The position numbers and the translations under genes are program-made. Below are positions 1 through 6,257 of a DNA stretch of 11,685 nucleotides, piece by piece. The stretch's first letter is position 1. Each line of letters begins with the position of its first letter. The DNA is from SZUA-430 sp964646885 (GTDB lineage Bacteria; Pseudomonadota; Alphaproteobacteria; Micropepsales; Micropepsaceae), in assembly GCA_964646885.1 (NCBI GenBank), contig CAZYFM010000100.1:1-11685 (forward strand), in the 5' to 3' direction. Under the pieces are notes generated by a model. It was given only the letters and a program-made list of their open reading frames with translations. It searched no databases and was not told where the DNA came from.

Positions 1-357
1 CTGCCGGACGCCTTCCTGCGCCGCTGCTTCTTCCACTACATCAAGTTCCCCGACCGCGAGACGATGCAGCAGATCATCGGCGTCCACTATCCGAACATCA
101 TGGACAAGCTCGTCGGCGAGGCGCTGAACATCTTCTACCAGATCCGCGATGTGCCGGGACTGAAGAAGAAGCCTTCGACGTCGGAACTGCTGGACTGGCT
201 CAAGCTGCTGATGGCCGACCACATCACGCCGGAGACGCTCCGCGAGCGCGATCCGTCGAAGCTGATCCCGCCGCTGCACGGCGCGCTGCTCAAGAACGAG
301 CAGGATGTCCATCTGTTCGAGCGCCTGGCGTTCCTGGCGCGCCGCGAGCGGAATTGA
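1..357 (+). CDS. MoxR-family AAA+ ATPase, C-terminal part (5' truncated by window edge)
   Basis: The frame is open from base 1 and ends at TGA 355-357, giving the last 118 residues. It begins with LPDAFLRRCFFHYIKFPD, the sensor/arginine-finger region typical of MoxR-type ATPases, where the LRRC arginines sit in the hexamer interface. A helical lid domain follows (roughly residues 20-118), with the repeated LLDWLKLLM and LIPPLHGALLKNEQD pattern of the family's C-terminus. These cytoplasmic ATPases act as chaperones with VWA-domain partners, helping to mature or insert cofactors into protein complexes. That fits the CoxE-like VWA gene at 1091-2266 on the same strand. The Walker A and B motifs would lie upstream of the window, so catalytic competence cannot be judged here. 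The specific client complex is unknown. Confidence 0.9.
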   Translation: MPDAFLRRCFFHYIKFPDRETMQQIIGVHYPNIMDKLVGEALNIFYQIRDVPGLKKKPSTSELLDWLKLLMADHITPETLRERDPSKLIPPLHGALLKNEQDVHLFERLAFLARRERN

Positions 358-365
358 TTTCTGTG

Positions 366-430
366 ACCGCGGGCAACCTGCCCGCTGACACAAAGGAAGG
401 AAGTGCGGGCAGGATGCCCGCGCTCCCGGG
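366..430. repeat. REP-like doublet of palindromic units
   Basis: Two near-identical palindromes lie 36 bases apart: GCGGGCA-acc-TGCCCGC at 369-385 and GCGGGCA-gga-TGCCCGC at 405-421. Each has a perfect 7-bp arm and a 3-base loop. Between them is a purine-rich spacer containing TGACACAAAGG (386-396) and AAGGAAGG, and the unit ends with cgctcccggg at 421-430. The layout resembles bacterial REP/BIME elements. RNA across it would form two stable hairpins, or one larger hairpin by cross-pairing, which could stop or slow transcription after the ATPase gene. Part of the spacer recurs at 11667-11677. Dispersed copy number in the genome is inferred, not seen. Confidence 0.75.
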
Positions 431-1045
431 ATGATGGCTCACGATCCTGCCACGCTTGAGTTCTACGCGCGCGAGGCGGCGGCCTATGGGGCGCGATCGG
501 ACGGCATTGGGGTATCAAAGGCCCTCACCGCGTTCCTCGCGCTGATCCCCAAGGGCGGCACGGTGCTGGACCTTGGCTGCGGGACCGGCCGCGATACGCA
601 GGCGATCCTTGATGCCGGATTCGAGGTCACGGCGATGGATGGCTCTGCCGAGATGGCTGCCGAAGCCGAGAAGAGGACAGGGCACCCTGTCTCGGTGATG
701 CTGTTCGAGGATCTCGATTTTGATTGCTGCTTCGACGGCGTCTGGGCAAGCGCGTCGTTGCTCCACGTACCGCGGGCGGGGTTGCCAGATGTGCTGAGGC
801 GCGTGCATGCGGCGCTCAAGCCCGGCGGCTGGCTTGAGGCCGGGTTCAAGTCAGGCGGCACCGAGGGGCGCGACAGCCTGGGGCGCTACTACAATTACAT
901 GAACCCGGAGGAGCTGGAGCCGATGCTGCGGGCCGCCGGAAGCTGGTCTTCGCTGACGCTCAAGACCGGTCGTGGAAAAGGTTACGACGGTACGGAAACT
1001 GGCTGGGTCGAGGTCATTGCCCGAAAATCGACAGATGCGGGCTGA
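431..1045 (+). CDS. Class I SAM-dependent methyltransferase
   Basis: The 204-residue cytoplasmic protein has a Rossmann-type methyltransferase core. Motif I is VLDLGCGTGRDT at residues 45-56 (SAM-binding glycine loop), an acidic motif II ends strand 2 at D70 (VTAMDGS), and the region near FDGVWASASLLHV (about 100-112) is motif IV-like. LKPGGWL is the conserved post-helix element. Small-molecule methyltransferases of this size are common; the substrate cannot be read from sequence. Start: ATG 431 or the adjacent ATG 434. An in-frame TGA at 386-388 and no other ATG, GTG or TTG in between leave no alternative. There is no Shine-Dalgarno sequence in front; the start directly follows the REP-like repeat. 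The gene separates a MoxR ATPase from its usual VWA partner, so it may be a later insertion. Confidence 0.88.
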   Translation: MMAHDPATLEFYAREAAAYGARSDGIGVSKALTAFLALIPKGGTVLDLGCGTGRDTQAILDAGFEVTAMDGSAEMAAEAEKRTGHPVSVMLFEDLDFDCCFDGVWASASLLHVPRAGLPDVLRRVHAALKPGGWLEAGFKSGGTEGRDSLGRYYNYMNPEELEPMLRAAGSWSSLTLKTGRGKGYDGTETGWVEVIARKSTDAG

Positions 1046-1090
1046 TCCCGTCTGCGCTAATCTTACCCCATTCGCTATTGGTGAAGACCG

Positions 1091-2266
1091 ATGTTCCTGA
1101 ACTTCTTCGATGAACTGCGCCAGGCCAAGGTGCCTGTCACCCTGAAAGAGTACCTGGCCCTGCTTGAAGGCATGGACAAGCACGTCATCGACATGAAGGT
1201 CGAGGAATTCTATTACCTGTCGCGCGCCGTGCTCGTGAAGGACGAGCGAAACCTCGACAAGTTCGACCGGGTGTTCAGCCATGCCTTCAAGGGGCTGGAG
1301 ACACTCGACCCGTCCGAGATGGCGCAAATCCCTGAAGACTGGCTCAAGGCGCTCACCGAAAAGTTCCTGACCGAGGAAGAGAAGAAGCAGATCGAGTCGC
1401 TCGGCGGCTGGGACAAGATCATGGAGGAGCTGAAGAAGCGCCTCGAAGAACAGAAGAAGCGCCACGAAGGCGGGAACAAGATGATCGGAACCGGGGGCAC
1501 CTCGCCCTTCGGCGCCTATGGCTACAATCCCGAAGGCGTGCGCATGGGCCAGGACAAGGGCCGCCATGGCAAGGCCGTGAAGGTCTGGGACAAGCGCGAG
1601 TACAAGAACCTCGACGACCAGGTCGAACTCGGCACGCGCAACATCAAGGTGGCCCTGCGTCGCCTGCGCAAGTGGGCGCGCGACGGAGCCCCGACGGAAC
1701 TCGACCTGCCGGAAACGATCCGCCACACGGCGCACCAGGGCTGGCTTGACCTCGTGCTGCGCCCGGAGCGGCACAACAAGGTGAAAGTGCTGATCCTGTT
1801 CGATATCGGCGGGTCAATGGATTCACACATCAAGCTCTGCGAGGAGCTGTTCTCGGCGGCGCGCACCGAGTTCAAGCACATGGAGTTCTACTACTTCCAC
1901 AACTGCGTCTATGAGAGCCTGTGGAAGGACAACCGCCGGCGCCATAATGAAAAGACGCCGACCTGGGACGTGCTGCACAAGTACCCGCATGACTACAAGG
2001 TCGTCATCGTGGGAGATGCCACCATGTCTCCGTACGAGATCACCTATCCCGGCGGGTCCGTCGAGCACTGGAACGAGGAACCGGGCGCCGTGTGGCTCGA
2101 GCGCTTCACGCGCATCTACGAGCACGCCGTGTGGCTCAATCCGGTCCCGGAGCGCCACTGGGAGTATACGCCGTCGATCCAGATCATGAAGCAGATCATG
2201 AGCGACCGCATGTATCCGCTGACGCTGGAAGGCCTCGACAAGGCGATGCGGGAATTGAGCCGGTAG
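1091..2266 (+). CDS. CoxE-like VWA domain protein (MoxR partner)
   Basis: The product is 391 residues. The N-terminal half is helical and charged (FDELRQAKVPVTLKEYLALLEGM at the start, then a Lys/Glu-rich stretch around 95-130). A von Willebrand A domain begins near residue 225. Its metal-ion site reads D238-I-G240-G-S242, so the first serine of the classical DxSxS motif is glycine; VGDATMSPYE follows as the later metal loop. CoxE-type proteins work with MoxR AAA+ ATPases in complex maturation, and a MoxR gene ends 733 bases upstream on the same strand. No signal peptide or membrane span is visible, so the protein is probably cytoplasmic. The ATG at 1091 has only a weak GGTGAAG ribosome site (1080-1086). 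The client complex is unknown. Confidence 0.9.
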   Translation: MFLNFFDELRQAKVPVTLKEYLALLEGMDKHVIDMKVEEFYYLSRAVLVKDERNLDKFDRVFSHAFKGLETLDPSEMAQIPEDWLKALTEKFLTEEEKKQIESLGGWDKIMEELKKRLEEQKKRHEGGNKMIGTGGTSPFGAYGYNPEGVRMGQDKGRHGKAVKVWDKREYKNLDDQVELGTRNIKVALRRLRKWARDGAPTELDLPETIRHTAHQGWLDLVLRPERHNKVKVLILFDIGGSMDSHIKLCEELFSAARTEFKHMEFYYFHNCVYESLWKDNRRRHNEKTPTWDVLHKYPHDYKVVIVGDATMSPYEITYPGGSVEHWNEEPGAVWLERFTRIYEHAVWLNPVPERHWEYTPSIQIMKQIMSDRMYPLTLEGLDKAMRELSR

Positions 2267-2308
2267 GCTCAGAAGAGTTTCATTGGAGCAAGAGCCAAGA
2301 GCATTGGC

Positions 2309-2345
2309 ATTTGCCGGGAGGCGGAAGCTTTGCCTCCCGGCAAAT
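2309..2345. terminator. Perfect 14-bp hairpin between convergent genes, probable bidirectional terminator
   Basis: ATTTGCCGGGAGGC (2309-2322) and its exact reverse complement (2332-2345) flank a 9-base loop containing AAGCTT. It lies 42 bases after the VWA stop and 8 bases after the stop of the convergent small peptide gene. The position and the very stable GC-rich stem suggest a shared terminator. There is no run of T after the stem on either strand, so classic intrinsic termination is not proven. It could instead protect transcript ends. Confidence 0.6.
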
Positions 2346-2353
2346 TCACAGTC

Positions 2354-2521
2354 TTACGGACGGTTCTTGCTGCAGACGACAACGCCGTTGACGATCTTGC
2401 ACTGCACGCCCTTGCCGACCGACCAGTGGCCTTCGCCAGCGTTGGCAACCGTGGCTACGGCGAGGCTTGTTCCGATCGTTGAGGCGGCGAGAGCTGCTGC
2501 GAGAGCAATTTTCCTGATCAT
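2354..2521 (-). CDS. Small secreted cationic peptide with a Cys-Cys hairpin motif (55 aa)
   Basis: ATG at 2521-2519 to TAA at 2356-2354. The 55-residue product starts with a textbook Sec signal: MIRK, then an Ala/Leu-rich core (residues 5-26), then a likely ANA|GEG cleavage after residue 28. The predicted mature part is 27 residues, GEGHWSVGKGVQ followed by a ten-residue CKIVNGVVVC segment and SKNRP. C41 and C50 are placed symmetrically around an N45-G46 pair, which suggests a disulfide-closed beta hairpin with a tight NG turn. The mature peptide is basic (three Lys, one Arg, one Glu). The gene stands alone, convergent to the VWA gene, with a 14-bp hairpin just after its stop. An AGTCAGG stretch about 10 bases upstream is a weak ribosome site. 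I do not recognise a named family; function is unknown. Confidence 0.78.
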   Translation of the reverse strand: MIRKIALAAALAASTIGTSLAVATVANAGEGHWSVGKGVQCKIVNGVVVCSKNRP

Positions 2522-2855
2522 ACCTGATACCTGACTTTTATGTTTCCTGCGCTGGCAGCTGAAACCGCTTCGTCTGCATGCACAGGCCCATACAACGAAG
2601 TTCGCTCGTGGAAATTCCCATGACGAAAAATTCAGAACGCATTTTTTTCCGCGTACTGATCAATATGGTTTCCGCGGGCTGTTCCGTTTGGCAGGAATTG
2701 CAAGGACACCTGCCTAATCTTGCAGGTCGCGCCGTTCGAATTCCAGACCGGCTCCTTCATCTGCAAACAACTCGCAACATCGCCGGTCTTAACACACGCA
2801 GCTTACCGGTTTTGCGTGGCGCGGTTGCATCCTGTCCCCTCAGCCCGACCGGCGA
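2522..2855. other. Intergenic stretch without a supportable gene
   Basis: These 334 bases separate the small peptide gene from the winged-helix regulator. They are less GC-rich than their surroundings, with a run of seven T at 2642-2648. An open frame on the plus strand (2578-2886) crosses the end of the regulator gene and has no recognisable domain or ribosome site. The stretch must hold the promoter of the small peptide gene (minus strand), but I see no convincing -35/-10 pair. Confidence 0.5.
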
Positions 2856-3149
2856 TCAGCCGGGCTCCAGAATGTCCTTCAGGTAGTCAACATAGGCCTG
2901 GAAGGCGCGGCGGCCGGGCCTCGTCATGGAGACACGGGTTCTCGGGCGATTGTTGTGAAAGTCCTTCTCGACCTTGACGTAGCCTGCCTTCTCGAGCGTC
3001 GAGATGTGGGCTCCGAGGTTTCCCTCCGTGGCGGCGGTGATGGCCCGCAGGCGCACGAACTCCAGTCGCTCACCCTCGGGCAGGGCCCGCAATGCTGCCA
3101 TGATCTTGAGCCGCAGTGGCTGATGGATGATTTCGTCCGGCTGCTCCAC
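2856..3149 (-). CDS. Winged-helix transcriptional regulator (HTH_34-like)
   Basis: The 97-residue protein is a compact winged helix: MEQPDEIIHQPLRLKIMAAL is helix 1, the recognition part is TEGNLGAHISTLEKAGYV (41-58), and the wing is VEKDFHNNRPRTRVSMT (60-76), ending in GRRAFQAYVDYLKDIL. This matches the small ArsR/MarR-like regulators of the HTH_34 type, which often sit beside an uncharacterised membrane protein. The start is GTG at 3149-3147, one base past the TGA of the membrane-protein gene, with AGGAG about nine bases upstream inside that gene. The two are therefore an operon and probably translationally coupled. The TACTCT cluster in front of the operon (3726-3748) is a plausible binding site, suggesting autoregulation. 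No ligand or metal-binding cysteines are visible. Confidence 0.88.
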   Translation of the reverse strand: MEQPDEIIHQPLRLKIMAALRALPEGERLEFVRLRAITAATEGNLGAHISTLEKAGYVKVEKDFHNNRPRTRVSMTRPGRRAFQAYVDYLKDILEPG

Positions 3150-3150
3150 G

Positions 3151-3705
3151 TCAGGCTCTCCTCAGCCAGAAGCCAGTGAGCAGCAGGATGCCGCCTCCGA
3201 ACGCGGCCATCCAGTAACCGAAATACTCGCCGGCATTGAGGTAGCCTACGGTCGTTGCGATCGCGAGGACCGCACCACAAACGGCGAAGCGGATGCCGGC
3301 AAAAAGTCCGGCCAGCATGTACATGCCTCCAAACATCAGCGGTATGAACGCGGCGATCTCGCGGTCATCGAGCTTCAGGATCATCGCGGACAAGCCAAAG
3401 AACATGGCGATGCCAAAGCTGATGGCCGCGTAGCGCCAGGGCGCATGCTCCTGCGCCGCGCCTGAGCTGGCAGAAGAGCGTCCAAACACGATGCTGGACA
3501 AGGCCCCGAGGGTGATGGCGCAGGCCCAGATGATGTTGCGGCTTTCGGGCATACGCTCGCTCAGCGCGTAGCCAAACATCCAGACGAGGCCCCAGACAAA
3601 GAAGTGCGGGGCTGCGCCGGCGTAGGCCTGAAGCGTGCGCACCTGATTGCCCGTGCGCTCAATTTCCTTCAACGCGCTTGCGGCTTCGTCCTGGCTGATG
3701 GGCAT
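3151..3705 (-). CDS. Multi-spanning inner-membrane protein of unknown function
   Basis: The 184-residue product has a soluble N-terminus (1-30, charged, ALKEIERTGNQVRTLQ) followed by about six hydrophobic segments near residues 32-48, 58-75, 91-110, 117-137, 139-157 and 161-180, and ends with a basic LRRA tail. It is an integral membrane protein; no catalytic motif or transporter signature is apparent. ATG 3705-3703 is preceded by AGGAG about eight bases upstream. It is the first gene of a two-gene operon with the winged-helix regulator, a pairing that suggests the regulator controls its level. The job of the protein (sensor, permease component or stress-related) cannot be decided from the sequence. 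Confidence 0.8.
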   Translation of the reverse strand: MPISQDEAASALKEIERTGNQVRTLQAYAGAAPHFFVWGLVWMFGYALSERMPESRNIIWACAITLGALSSIVFGRSSASSGAAQEHAPWRYAAISFGIAMFFGLSAMILKLDDREIAAFIPLMFGGMYMLAGLFAGIRFAVCGAVLAIATTVGYLNAGEYFGYWMAAFGGGILLLTGFWLRRA

Positions 3706-3725
3706 GCGGCCTGCTCCTGTCTGTT

Positions 3726-3748
3726 TACTCTGTTGTATAGAGTACTCT
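3726..3748 (-). promoter_or_regulatory. TACTCT half-site cluster, probable operator with -10 element
   Basis: On the plus strand TACTCT (3726-3731) is followed seven bases later by its complement AGAGTA (3739-3744), which runs directly into another TACTCT (3743-3748). AGAGTACTCT at 3739-3748 is itself a 10-bp palindrome. Reading the minus strand, TATACA at 3739-3734 sits between the half-sites and could be the -10 of the membrane-protein/regulator operon, about 30 bases from its ATG. A repressor bound here would cover the promoter. The likeliest binder is the operon's own winged-helix protein (inference). Confidence 0.5.
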
Positions 3749-3799
3749 GCTTTTATGACGTCCGCAAGCCCTTCGTGTGACCAGAGCCGGCCTTTCGTG

Positions 3800-3815
3800 C
3801 TTGACCCACGTCAAG
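3800..3815 (+). promoter_or_regulatory. FNR/FixK-type box upstream of the DJ-1/PfpI gene
   Basis: CTTGAC-CCAC-GTCAAG is a perfect 6-bp inverted repeat fitting the TTGA-N6-TCAA consensus of CRP/FNR-superfamily regulators such as FNR, FixK and Dnr. Its centre is about 64 bases before the ATG at 3872. If it acts at the common -41.5 position, the transcript would start near 3849. A close relative lies at 6258-6277 in front of the P450 gene. Confidence 0.55.
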
Positions 3816-3871
3816 GCAGCCGCCATGCACCGGATGCCAACTTGGACTGATCCCAACCCGGAGGCCTCTCC

Positions 3872-4705
3872 ATGCGGACATTCAGAGCGCTCGTCATCCT
3901 TGTCGCCGTCCTGGCGGCGGTCCTGTTCCTCGCGCTGCCGCCCATCGTCGAGACCCTTGGCCTGCATCCACACTATGCCGGTGAGCGTTTCGAACTGCGC
4001 GGCGGACGTGCGCTCATCATCACCACGAGCCAGGGCGAGCTTGCGCCCGGAAAATCCGCCACAGGCGTCTTCGCATCGGAAATGACCGGCCCCTACTACG
4101 TGTTCAAGGATGCAGGGCTTCAGGTCGATGTGGCGAGCATCAAGGGCGGTGCCATTCCCATCGATCCCCTGTCCTTCCTCTGGTTTGTCGAGACGCGCGA
4201 TGACAAGCGGTTCAAGATGGACAGCACCTTCCGGCAAAAGACGGAGACTTCCCTCAGGATCGATGATGTCGACTTTGCGCGCTATGACATCGTCTATCTC
4301 GCCGGAGGCTGGGGTGCGGCCTATGATCTTGGCGTGTCGGACGTTCTCGGTGCGAAGCTCTCGGAGGCCTGGAAGGCCGGACGCATCATTGGCGGGGTGT
4401 GCCACGGGCCGCTGGGGCTGCTCAAGGCTGTCGACGAGACGGGCGCGCCCCTCGTCAAGGGGCGTCGCCTGACCGGGGTTACCGACAAGCAGGTTGAAGA
4501 ACTCGGCATCACGATCACGCCCATGCATCCCGAACGCGAGCTTCGCGCAGCCGGTGCGCTCTATGAAAGCAGGCACGCCTTTCGCGACATCTTCGCCAAC
4601 CATGTCGTGCAGGATGGCCGCCTGATCACGGGCCAGAACCAGAATGCGTCCGTCGAGGTTGCCGTGCGGATGATCGGGGCGTCGCGCTCGCTGCGGCAGC
4701 CCTGA
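3872..4705 (+). CDS. Membrane-anchored DJ-1/PfpI family protein (class I glutamine amidotransferase-like)
   Basis: The 277-residue protein has one N-terminal hydrophobic segment (about 5-25, signal anchor), then a DJ-1/PfpI domain: RALIITTSQ (46-54), ATGVFASEMTGPYYVFKDAG with E70, LAGGWGAAYDL, and the nucleophile elbow GGVCHGP with C177-H178. The layout resembles the Hsp31/glyoxalase-III branch, whose members repair or detoxify reactive carbonyls or act as chaperones, with Cys and a nearby Glu as active residues. The membrane anchor suggests a periplasmic site, which is less usual for this fold. ATG 3872 has a good GGAGG seven bases upstream. An FNR/FixK-type box lies 57 bases upstream. It converges with the rubredoxin gene, with only ten bases between the stops. 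The exact enzymatic activity is not certain. Confidence 0.87.
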   Translation: MRTFRALVILVAVLAAVLFLALPPIVETLGLHPHYAGERFELRGGRALIITTSQGELAPGKSATGVFASEMTGPYYVFKDAGLQVDVASIKGGAIPIDPLSFLWFVETRDDKRFKMDSTFRQKTETSLRIDDVDFARYDIVYLAGGWGAAYDLGVSDVLGAKLSEAWKAGRIIGGVCHGPLGLLKAVDETGAPLVKGRRLTGVTDKQVEELGITITPMHPERELRAAGALYESRHAFRDIFANHVVQDGRLITGQNQNASVEVAVRMIGASRSLRQP

Positions 4706-4715
4706 TCCTCATCGC

Positions 4716-4880
4716 CTAGAGCGGCTCCATTTCGAAGTCGGTCTTTTCCGTTCCGCAGTCCGGGCAGATCCAGTCTTCCGGGACATCGGCCCAGCGCGTG
4801 CCGGGGGCAATGCCCTCGGCCGGAAGGCCCAGGGCTTCGTCGTAGATGAAGCCGCAATTGCGGCAGCGCCATTTCCTCAT
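4716..4880 (-). CDS. Rubredoxin (54 aa)
   Basis: ATG 4880-4878 to TAG 4718-4716. The product has the full rubredoxin pattern: MRKWRC6-RNC9-G, FIYDEALG, GIAPGTRWADVPEDW, C39-PDC42-G, ending in KTDFEM. The four cysteines of the two CxxC loops hold one iron atom, and the aromatic core (W4, Y13, W30, W37) is intact. Length is normal for a one-domain rubredoxin. It is a small cytoplasmic one-electron carrier. It starts ten bases after the P450 stop on the same strand with no clear ribosome site, so it is probably co-transcribed and coupled. Rubredoxins commonly serve AlkB-type alkane hydroxylases or oxygen-detoxifying enzymes; none of these is in the window, so electron supply to the adjacent P450 is an inference. 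Confidence 0.95.
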   Translation of the reverse strand: MRKWRCRNCGFIYDEALGLPAEGIAPGTRWADVPEDWICPDCGTEKTDFEMEPL

Positions 4881-4890
4881 GCGCGGTTGC

Positions 4891-6168
4891 TCAGTTCAGG
4901 GTGAAGCGGATGGGCACGTGCTTCGGGCCGCAGACGAAGTTCGAGATCGTGTTCTCGGGCTTTCCTGCGAGCTCAACGCTCTTCAGCTTCGGCAGGAGTT
5001 CCTCCCACAGGATGCGCATTTCCATGCGCGCCAGGTGCTGGCCGAGGCAGACATGGGCGCCATAGCCGAATGCGATCTGCTGCGCCCCGGCCCGGTCCAG
5101 GCGGAACTCGAAGGGCTGGTCGAACACGGCCTCATCGCGGGTGGCGGACTGGTAGGCGAGCATGAGCCAGTCATCCTTCCGGATCTTCTGGCCCGCCACT
5201 TCGGTGTCCTGCGTCGCGGTGCGCATGAAGTGCTTCACGGGCACGGCCCAGCGGATCGACTCCTCGACGAAGGCGTTGATGAGCGCTGGATCCTTTTTTA
5301 TCTGCGCGAAGATGTCCGGGCGCTCGGCCAGTGCCCACATGGCGGCTGCCGTCGTGTTCGATGTCGTGTCGTGACCTGCGGTGGCCGCGATGATGTAGTA
5401 GCCCATCATCTGGCGATAGTTCAGGTATTCGCCGTTGATCTTCGCGTTGGCGATCAGGCTGTTGACGTGCTGCGTCGGGTGGGCGCGGAACTTCTTGGTC
5501 ACTTCACTGAAGTAGCCCTCGAGGTCCTGCGCGACCTGCATGAGGGCCTTCAGCCCCTCTTCCGCCGTCGCCTCGCCGATGCCCTTGCCGAGCCGGTTCA
5601 GTTCCGGGTCCGCATTGCTGAAGAGTTCCTGCGTCAGGCGCAGCATGAACGGTTCGTCCTCCGGCGGCACGCCGAGCACCGTCATGATCACGCGCAGCGG
5701 ATAGAGAAAGGCCACGTCACGGGCGAAGTCGCACTTGCCGTCATGCTGCAGCATGCGGCCGACGAAGTCCTTCGCGATGCCGCGGATCGCTTCCTCCCAG
5801 GCGCGGATGGCCTTCGGCGTCACGTGCGGAAACACGATCGCGCGGAGGTCCCGGTGTTCCTGCCCGTCGACGGACACAAGCGAGCGGATCAGGTTCGGCT
5901 CACCGACGAGGTTGCGCACCATGATCTCGCCCTCTTTCGGGGAGAGGAAGGTGGAGCGGTCGCCATTGTGGAAGATGTCGTTCTGGCGCTCGATCGTCAT
6001 GATGTCGGCGTGACGGCTGACGACCCAGAAGGGATCGAAGCCGTCGGGCTGCGCCTTCGCCAATGGCGCCGTCCGGCGGATGGTCCTGAAGGCTTCGTGC
6101 ACCACATTGCCGTCGGCGTAGGAACGCGGATCGACGATGGTGTTGGCGAGTTCGGTTGATATCTGCAT
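4891..6168 (-). CDS. Cytochrome P450, CYP108-like
   Basis: The 425-residue soluble bacterial P450 has every hallmark. The I-helix oxygen-activation motif is A-G265-H-D267-T268-T-S, the K-helix ExxR is E303-S-I-R306, and the heme loop is FGYGAHVCLGQHLAR with ligand C374. The C-terminus (EELLPKLKSVEL then NFVCGPKHVPIRF) closely resembles P450terp, the CYP108 family, whose members oxidise terpenoids or aromatic hydrocarbons using NAD(P)H electrons passed through a ferredoxin. The ATG at 6168 is chosen because GGAGG lies five bases upstream and the length then fits the family. A frame extension to 6252 would put the start beside an FNR-type box at 6258-6277. A rubredoxin gene follows after ten bases. 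No ferredoxin or reductase gene is in view. The substrate is unknown. Confidence 0.95.
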   Translation of the reverse strand: MQISTELANTIVDPRSYADGNVVHEAFRTIRRTAPLAKAQPDGFDPFWVVSRHADIMTIERQNDIFHNGDRSTFLSPKEGEIMVRNLVGEPNLIRSLVSVDGQEHRDLRAIVFPHVTPKAIRAWEEAIRGIAKDFVGRMLQHDGKCDFARDVAFLYPLRVIMTVLGVPPEDEPFMLRLTQELFSNADPELNRLGKGIGEATAEEGLKALMQVAQDLEGYFSEVTKKFRAHPTQHVNSLIANAKINGEYLNYRQMMGYYIIAATAGHDTTSNTTAAAMWALAERPDIFAQIKKDPALINAFVEESIRWAVPVKHFMRTATQDTEVAGQKIRKDDWLMLAYQSATRDEAVFDQPFEFRLDRAGAQQIAFGYGAHVCLGQHLARMEMRILWEELLPKLKSVELAGKPENTISNFVCGPKHVPIRFTLN

Positions 6169-6257
6169 TTCATCCTCCAGGGGCAGCGCGCAGGCGCCAA
6201 GCTGCCTGCGCTCGTCCTGCCGCATCGACTGCACCATGCCAAGGCCGGACACGACCC

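Noticed and set aside
851..1774. Minus-strand open frame of 307 codons opposite the methyltransferase and VWA genes
   Set aside because: Spans two well-supported plus-strand genes and shows only a low-complexity Leu/Val/Arg-rich translation.
2568..2600. CTTCGT/ACGAAG inverted repeat upstream of the small peptide gene
   Set aside because: Only six bases per arm with a loop of more than 20 bases; expected by chance in a region this long.
2842..2866. Hairpin (CCGGC-gatca-GCCGG, with outer AGCCCG/CGGGCT) at the end of the winged-helix gene
   Set aside because: Short alternative stems that overlap the stop codon and lack a T run; too weak to call a terminator.
2578..2886. Plus-strand open frame of 102 codons in the stretch between the peptide and regulator genes
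   Set aside because: No domain, no ribosome site, and its 3' end runs over the convincing winged-helix gene on the other strand.
4846..6159. Long plus-strand open frame of 437 codons opposite the P450
   Set aside because: It is the antisense shadow of a high-GC gene; the minus strand carries all P450 motifs and this translation has no recognisable domain.
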